Positions 6,181 to 10,019 of a stretch of DNA of 10,019 nt are shown here, one piece after another. A program made the translations under genes and the position numbers. The stretch comes from an uncultured Peptococcaceae bacterium (GTDB lineage Bacteria; Bacillota; Peptococcia; Peptococcales; Peptococcaceae): the NCBI GenBank assembly GCA_902492275.1, contig CABUKW010000113.1, positions 1 to 10,019 on the forward strand, given 5' to 3'. The notes under the pieces were generated by a model. That model was given only the letters and a program-made list of their open reading frames with translations. It searched no databases and was not told the DNA's origin. The number at the start of each line of letters is the position of its first letter. The first letter of the stretch is position 1.

Positions 6181-6804
6181 ATGAGGAAGAAAAACTTGGT
6201 GGGGCTTCTTTTGTGTCTGGGGCTTTTGCTGATTCTTCTGGTCGGTTGTGGAGCAGAATCCGCAAAAACAGATGCTGCCGAGGAAGACTTGCCTGCGCCA
6301 GTGGCCGAAGATAGTATTTATATTACATTATATCTCACAGATGCCTTTGAAGAAAAAGACCCCAATGCTGTAGATGGTACCGAAGAACATGACGAGCTGC
6401 AGGAAAATTTGACAACTGCGATGGTAACCTCTGTGGACAAGGATGCTTTATCGGCGCAAACCATTGTGGAGGAATATAACCGGTTGATTATTGAGACCGC
6501 TTATGGACGGCAGTTAGTGGTCAATACCGTACAGGAAACTGGTCAACAGGTAAAGGTAGATTTTGACTCGGAAAGCGTAAAGGCCTTGGAGATTGAGCCT
6601 GGTTATGAAGGTCAGCTATTTTATAATTTGGCTCGCAGCATTGATGATAATTTAGGCGATGTGGATGAAATCTATTTTACGATGGACGGCGGTAAAGATT
6701 TTACGTTGGGGCATTTATGGTTTGAAGCGGACAGGCCCTTTTATTCAGGCATTGTGCCCATTGAAGGGGAAGAAGGAAGCAATGGCGAGGCTGTGCCAGA
6801 ATAA
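6181..6804 (+). CDS. Lipoprotein with a probable GerMN-like domain
   Basis: A 207-residue exported lipoprotein. MRKK, then a hydrophobic core, and the lipobox LVGC place the lipidated Cys at residue 23, so the protein should sit on the outer face of the cytoplasmic membrane. An acidic linker (24-44) leads to a domain of about 145 residues. Features include IYITLYLTDAF (46-56), QQVKVDFDS (122-130), LARSIDDNLGDVDEIYFTMD (150-169) and GHLWFEADRPF (177-187). These resemble the order seen in GerMN domains of sporulation and germination lipoproteins (strand, VDFS-like strand, helix, V-x-F-x-DG strand, GH-x-D-x-x-RPF end). The match is by pattern only and divergent. AGGAGG (6168-6173) lies seven bases before the ATG. 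It is a single-gene transcript with its own promoter and terminator. Confidence 0.6.
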   Translation: MRKKNLVGLLLCLGLLLILLVGCGAESAKTDAAEEDLPAPVAEDSIYITLYLTDAFEEKDPNAVDGTEEHDELQENLTTAMVTSVDKDALSAQTIVEEYNRLIIETAYGRQLVVNTVQETGQQVKVDFDSESVKALEIEPGYEGQLFYNLARSIDDNLGDVDEIYFTMDGGKDFTLGHLWFEADRPFYSGIVPIEGEEGSNGEAVPE

Positions 6805-6846
6805 AAGACCTGCGCCGATCGTTTCCTGAACGGAAAAAGGTGAAAT

Positions 6847-6897
6847 AAAAAGATGTATCTGTTCTGTATACAACACAGAAGGGATACATCTTTTTTT
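6847..6897. terminator. Shared terminator between the lipoprotein and hydrolase genes
   Basis: AAAAAGATGTATC (6847-6859) pairs with GATACATCTTTTT (6883-6895). A second inner stem, TTCTGT/ACAGAA (6862-6867 with 6875-6880), continues it. T-runs flank it on both strands, so it can serve the two convergent genes. Confidence 0.85.
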
Positions 6898-6935
6898 ATG
6901 CTTTTTTATATGCGGGATCCATCAATCTCCAAGCT

Positions 6936-8282
6936 TTACGGTTCACAGTGATTTTTAATGAATTGCGCAATATCATCGCTGACTTGGTTGCTAAAAACAC
7001 CTTTTTGTTCATATTCGGCTGGCGTGCTTTTGCCAGTGCCGCTCATGAAAAGATGATTCAAATTGTCATAATAGAGAAAGTGGACGTCTTTTGTTTCATC
7101 CAATGCGGATTGCCAAAGTTGATAATCGGTTGTGGATACTTGATAATCCCGTCCGCCTTGTAAAAAGAGCAGAGGCTGTTCGATTTTTTGAACTTGTTGC
7201 AGCGGCTGATAGGTCTGCAAATCCAGCCAGTAACTGGCAGGCAGGTTGTAAAGTGCACTGGCAGGCAATGTACTGCCGGCAGTCAGCGTTTTGATATTGG
7301 AAACAGTGGCTTCTGTCTGCTCTATAATTTTTGTTTTGCTGGCTTCGTCCAGATTTTTTTCGGTGCTGAGTACATAGGCGGTTTGCTCCAGCAATAAATC
7401 TTCCTGCGGACGGGCGGAAGCTGCCAGAAAAATATATCCTGCGGCATCTGGTGTCTGCTCGGCAATACGCGGCAGCAGATAACCGGCCATATTGTGTCCA
7501 GCAATATAGATTTGTTCATTTTTTATGGTATTGAGCGTTTGTAAAAAGGCTGCAGCAGCGGCGACGTCATCAATGGTTTCTTCATAGACAGTCCAATTAT
7601 CTGTTTGGATGACATCTTCTTCGTATAGATAGGAGCGATTATCATAACGCAATACGGCAATTCCTTGTTGGGCTAATTGCTCGGCTAAATCTAAGAACGG
7701 CACATTAGGACCAATTTGTTCATTGCGGTCAAAAGCGCCGGAGCCTTGTACTAAAATCACAGCCGGGAATGGACCGGAGCCTTCTGGTAAGGTTAGACTG
7801 CCGGATAATGGATAGTCTTCTGTGCCAAAGGAAATTTCAATATCATTATTGAGACGGGGACTGCCGGATACATTTTCCCCTTCTGTCATATAAAAACCAG
7901 AGATGGCTCCTTCTTTATTGAAGGTGAGCCGTACTGTCAGCGTTCCGTTTTCAAAAATACAGGGAATGCTGGCAGTTTGATTGCCGTCTTTAGAACTGAT
8001 GGCTATCTCCGATAGATAATATTGAAAAGCGCCATATTGGTAACAGGTTCTATTCCACAGAGCCTGCAAATCCTGTTCGTTCATCTCTTTTTTCATGTTG
8101 TCGTCAAATAACTGATAAAAGGCGGCGGTGTTGCCGTCGGTCAGCTTTTGTACTGCGGCGATGGTTTGTTCCGAATAGTTCATTTGACCAGAAACCGTGG
8201 TCGCAACAGCGTTTTGCTTTTCGCTGCAGCCAACCAGAAGGCACGGAAGGAGTAGGAGAAAAATCCAGAAAGATTTTTTCAT
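6936..8282 (-). CDS. Lipoprotein: DUF3887-like domain plus alpha/beta-hydrolase with Asn at the nucleophile position
   Basis: A 448-residue exported lipoprotein. The signal peptide ends in the lipobox LVGC, with lipidated Cys19. Residues about 36-135 form an NTF2-like, DUF3887-type domain seen before some surface hydrolases. Residues about 145-445 are an alpha/beta-hydrolase of the dienelactone-hydrolase/acyl-esterase type: PAVILVQGSGAFDRNE (173-188), IAVLRYDNRS (208-217), LNHLF (408-412) with His410, and GGRDYQV (376-382) with Asp379. The nucleophile elbow, normally GHSxGG, reads GHNMAG, so Asn264 replaces the catalytic Ser. Unless another residue substitutes, it should lack normal esterase activity. 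ATG 8280-8282 has AGGAGGG (8288-8294) five bases upstream and gives a proper signal peptide; an upstream in-frame start at 8324 would add 14 polar residues. It follows the aminopeptidase gene by 14 bases in one operon. Confidence 0.85.
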   Translation of the reverse strand: MKKSFWIFLLLLPCLLVGCSEKQNAVATTVSGQMNYSEQTIAAVQKLTDGNTAAFYQLFDDNMKKEMNEQDLQALWNRTCYQYGAFQYYLSEIAISSKDGNQTASIPCIFENGTLTVRLTFNKEGAISGFYMTEGENVSGSPRLNNDIEISFGTEDYPLSGSLTLPEGSGPFPAVILVQGSGAFDRNEQIGPNVPFLDLAEQLAQQGIAVLRYDNRSYLYEEDVIQTDNWTVYEETIDDVAAAAAFLQTLNTIKNEQIYIAGHNMAGYLLPRIAEQTPDAAGYIFLAASARPQEDLLLEQTAYVLSTEKNLDEASKTKIIEQTEATVSNIKTLTAGSTLPASALYNLPASYWLDLQTYQPLQQVQKIEQPLLFLQGGRDYQVSTTDYQLWQSALDETKDVHFLYYDNLNHLFMSGTGKSTPAEYEQKGVFSNQVSDDIAQFIKNHCEP

Positions 8283-8296
8283 AAATACCCTCCTGT

Positions 8297-9406
8297 CTAT
8301 TTGAGATTTTCGCTGTTCAGGCATTGCAGCTGTTCCAGCACAAACACGCCATCTTTACGAATGAGTACGTCATCGAAATAAATTTCTCCGCCGCCGTAGG
8401 CCGGTGTTTGGATATATACCAAATCCCAATGGATTTGAGAATCATTGCCGTTGAAAGCATCTTCATAACAACGGCCTGGCGTTAAGTGGATACTGCCCAT
8501 AATTTTTTCGTCGAATAAGGTATCCTTCATAGGGTTCAAAATGTACGGATTGACGCCGATGGCAAATTCACCCAAATAACGGCTGCCAGCATCGGTATCC
8601 AGCACCGCATTGAGTTTTTCTGTATTGTTGGCGGTAGCCTCGACGATTTTTCCGTCTTGAAAGGTGAAGCAAATATTTTCGTAAGTAAAGCCTTGAAATA
8701 CCGATGGCGTATTGTAGGTAATGACACCGTTTACTGAATCCCGTACCGGCGCAGTATATACTTCCCCGTCGGGAATGTTCATTTTGCCGTCACATTTGAT
8801 GGCGGGAATATCCTTGATGGAGAAGGTCAGGTCTGTGCCTTCGCCAACTAAGCGTACTTTGTCGGTTTTGTTCATCAAATCTACCAGAGCGTCCATAGCC
8901 TGTGACATTTTTTGATAATCCAGATTGCAGACGTTAAAGTAGAAGTCTTCAAAGTCTTCCAGACTGGTGTTGGCCAGTTGGGCCATCGAGTTGTTGGGGT
9001 ACCGCAGCACTACCCATTTGGTATTATTTACCCGTTCGTTAATCACCTCTCTGCCCATGGCGGTGTTCAGATGTACCTGCTGGTGAGGAACATCGGAGAG
9101 TTCCGCAATATTGTCCGAGGCGCGAATGCCAATGTAGGCGTCCATTTCTTTCATTTGTGCCATTTCCAAGTCAGCTTTTAGCTTCAATTGTTCTTCTGTG
9201 CAACCCAGCATCAGTTCCCGATTAATTTGATAGTCTTCAATTTGCACGTACGGATAGCCGCCGGCAGCGTAGGCTTCTTTTACCAGTTGCCGTGCCAGCG
9301 GATAAGCGGAGGTGCCGAAAACATGAATCATTACCTTTTCTTGCGGCTGCAAAGCGCAGGAGTAATTGATTAAATTATGTGCCAATTCTTTTATTCTAGT
9401 ATCCAT
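8297..9406 (-). CDS. M29 family metallo-aminopeptidase
   Basis: A 369-residue cytoplasmic aminopeptidase of family M29 (AmpS/AmpT type, a dimeric two-metal enzyme that removes N-terminal residues from peptides). The metal-site motifs are present: MNIPDGEVYTAP (209-220) with Glu215, LGEFAIGVNPYI (278-289) with Glu280, GSIHLTPGRCYEDAFNGND (304-322) with His307 and Tyr314, and IHWDLV (325-330) with His326 and Asp328. The set looks complete, so the enzyme should be active. Length is slightly under the usual 400-410. The start at ATG 9404-9406 gives the typical family N-terminus; AAGGA (9417-9421) is ten bases upstream. A longer frame to 9487 would run through the leader hairpins. It is the first gene of a two-gene operon with the hydrolase lipoprotein. 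Confidence 0.92.
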   Translation of the reverse strand: MDTRIKELAHNLINYSCALQPQEKVMIHVFGTSAYPLARQLVKEAYAAGGYPYVQIEDYQINRELMLGCTEEQLKLKADLEMAQMKEMDAYIGIRASDNIAELSDVPHQQVHLNTAMGREVINERVNNTKWVVLRYPNNSMAQLANTSLEDFEDFYFNVCNLDYQKMSQAMDALVDLMNKTDKVRLVGEGTDLTFSIKDIPAIKCDGKMNIPDGEVYTAPVRDSVNGVITYNTPSVFQGFTYENICFTFQDGKIVEATANNTEKLNAVLDTDAGSRYLGEFAIGVNPYILNPMKDTLFDEKIMGSIHLTPGRCYEDAFNGNDSQIHWDLVYIQTPAYGGGEIYFDDVLIRKDGVFVLEQLQCLNSENLK

Positions 9407-9413
9407 AAAAAAC

Positions 9414-9444
9414 GCATCCTTTCCAGAATGATGCTTCCAGCATC
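9414..9444 (-). promoter_or_regulatory. Leader hairpins overlapping the aminopeptidase ribosome site
   Basis: Reading the minus strand, the leader has GATGC (9444-9440), GCATC (9434-9430) and GATGC (9418-9414) just before the start codon. The middle element can pair with either neighbour. With the first it makes a six-pair hairpin (GATGCT, loop GGA, AGCATC) that leaves the ribosome site free. With the second it makes a five-pair hairpin that covers AAGGA. The pairings are seen directly; a regulatory role is inference. Confidence 0.35.
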
Positions 9445-9496
9445 TTTTGTATAAATTTGATAAAAAATTCATCATGATACTTTTCATAGTATTATC

Positions 9497-9525
9497 ATTT
9501 TACCATAAAATAAACCTAGGAACAA
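9497..9525 (-). promoter_or_regulatory. Promoter of the aminopeptidase-hydrolase operon
   Basis: On the minus strand TTGTTC (9525-9520) and TAAAAT (9502-9497) are 17 bases apart. A second -10-like GATAAT (9496-9491) follows directly. The -35 is weak. Transcription would start near 9490, leaving a leader of about 85 bases. Confidence 0.4.
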
Positions 9526-9681
9526 GTGCGGACAAACTTTCAGGAATGACTTTCACGGATGATAAGCAAGGTGGAACTGCTACTGGAGAAAAATGTACAG
9601 ACTTTGGGCTTTGCATGTGGATTTTGTGCAAGTTTATTTAAAAAGCTGTATTTTTATCTTAAATAGATGATTGCCAAAAAG

Positions 9682-9746
9682 AAAAAAGCCTTCCTAGCAG
9701 CTTATTTGTTCAAAATCATGGATAAGTGTAAGGGGAAGGCTTTTTT
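9682..9746. terminator. Long-stem terminator of the oxidoreductase gene
   Basis: AAAAAAGCCTTCC (9682-9694) pairs perfectly with GGAAGGCTTTTTT (9734-9746), 13 pairs. The loop contains a small CTTAT/ATAAG stem (9701-9705 with 9721-9725). The A-run gives six T on the minus strand, ending the oxidoreductase transcript 46 bases after its stop codon. It would also work on the plus strand. Confidence 0.85.
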
Positions 9747-9792
9747 GTAGAAGCGTTAGAGTGTTGGCTATCAAATTATAGGCGACAATAGG

Positions 9793-10019
9793 TTATATCT
9801 GTCGGCCAACTTCAGCGCCGTCACGGATGGCGTATAGGGCGTCTGCGCTGCGGCGGCAATCGCCAGCAGTGTAATAGGGAATGTGTAATTCTTCTAATAC
9901 AGGCACCAGTTCCTGTACCGGAGCAGTGCCCATCGCAAAGACCACGGTATCGGCCGGTAAGGTAAGCAGGCTGTTCAAATGGGAAATGGAAACACCCCGC
10001 TCGTTGATAAACAGCACTG
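9793..10019 (-). CDS. C-terminus of an Old-Yellow-Enzyme-type NADH:flavin oxidoreductase (partial)
   Basis: Only the last 75 or so residues lie in the window; the gene continues past its right edge. DTVVFAMGTAPVQELVPVLE is the usual strand closing the NAD-binding subdomain, where many members read VVLAxGxxPN. YYTAGDCRRSADALYAIRDG matches the FAD-binding GDC motif and the helix after it. The protein ends GAEVGRQI. This arrangement closes the FAD/NAD domain of multidomain flavin-iron-sulfur reductases such as 2,4-dienoyl-CoA reductase, 2-enoate reductase and the bile-acid-inducible BaiCD/BaiH enzymes. Related pyridine nucleotide-disulfide oxidoreductases end similarly, and the visible part cannot settle the substrate. 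The stop is TAA at 9793-9795, followed by a strong terminator. Confidence 0.75.
   Translation of the reverse strand, partial: VLFINERGVSISHLNSLLTLPADTVVFAMGTAPVQELVPVLEELHIPYYTAGDCRRSADALYAIRDGAEVGRQI

Larger units (their letters stand above)
9407..9792. other. Intergenic stretch between aminopeptidase and oxidoreductase genes
   Basis: This 386-base gap holds the aminopeptidase leader and promoter (9414-9525), then about 150 bases (9530-9680) in which I see no convincing gene, and then a shared terminator (9682-9746). A plus-strand frame at 9447-9641 runs through the promoter of the minus-strand operon and lacks a ribosome site, so it is not called. Confidence 0.6.

Noticed and set aside
9447..9641. 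Plus-strand frame of 64 residues with a hydrophobic start and a Cys-containing tail
   Set aside because: It begins at TTG without a ribosome site, runs through the leader and promoter of the minus-strand aminopeptidase operon, and matches no family I know. A shorter start at ATG 9546 has no ribosome site either.
9593..9670. 25-residue plus-strand frame just before the 9682-9746 terminator, like a leader peptide
   Set aside because: GGAG is only four bases from the ATG, no plus-strand gene follows the terminator, and there is no run of one regulatory amino acid.

Overview
The window looks like part of the chromosome of an endospore-forming Bacillota. Class Negativicutes, or a Peptococcaceae-like member of the Clostridia, fits best; this rests on the YebC N-terminus and on the sporulation genes, as recalled from those groups. 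Base composition is intermediate, ribosome binding sites are strong AGGAGG types, and intrinsic terminators are common. No rRNA, tRNA, CRISPR array, transposase or phage gene was seen. The region reads as ordinary chromosome holding one coherent sporulation operon.

Layout from left to right. Positions 1-64 carry the terminator of a gene lying upstream of the window. A possible 46-residue basic protein (94-234, minus) sits between two terminators. yebC (338-1048, minus) has its own promoter and terminator. Divergent from it is a cytoplasmic papain-fold cysteine peptidase (1259-2041). No terminator follows that gene. 105 bases later begins a tight plus-strand operon (2147-5057): DUF1614 membrane protein, a SpoIIP-type cell-wall hydrolase, a YIEGIA-family membrane protein, and a 61-residue partner of YIEGIA. 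The reading frames overlap or abut, which suggests translational coupling. The operon ends at a terminator shared with a convergent small gene (5130-5419, minus) that is broken by a one-base frameshift. Next come a two-helix small membrane protein (5675-5995) and a GerMN-like lipoprotein (6181-6804), each with its own sigma-A-like promoter. A second shared terminator follows. On the minus strand, an M29 aminopeptidase (8297-9406) and an alpha/beta-hydrolase lipoprotein (6936-8282) form a two-gene operon. After a third shared terminator, the window ends inside the C-terminus of an Old-Yellow-Enzyme-type NADH:flavin oxidoreductase (minus).

How the genes work together: the DUF1614-SpoIIP-YIEGIA-partner operon is the notable system. 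It pairs a peptidoglycan hydrolase with three poorly understood proteins found in spore formers, and is probably a spore-envelope or engulfment module. Its SpoIIP has an extra C-terminal membrane anchor and an altered HTH motif. Two enzymes in the window carry unusual active-site residues: Gln in place of Asn in the cysteine peptidase, and Asn in place of the nucleophile Ser in the hydrolase. Identifications rest on motif recognition alone; no database search was run.
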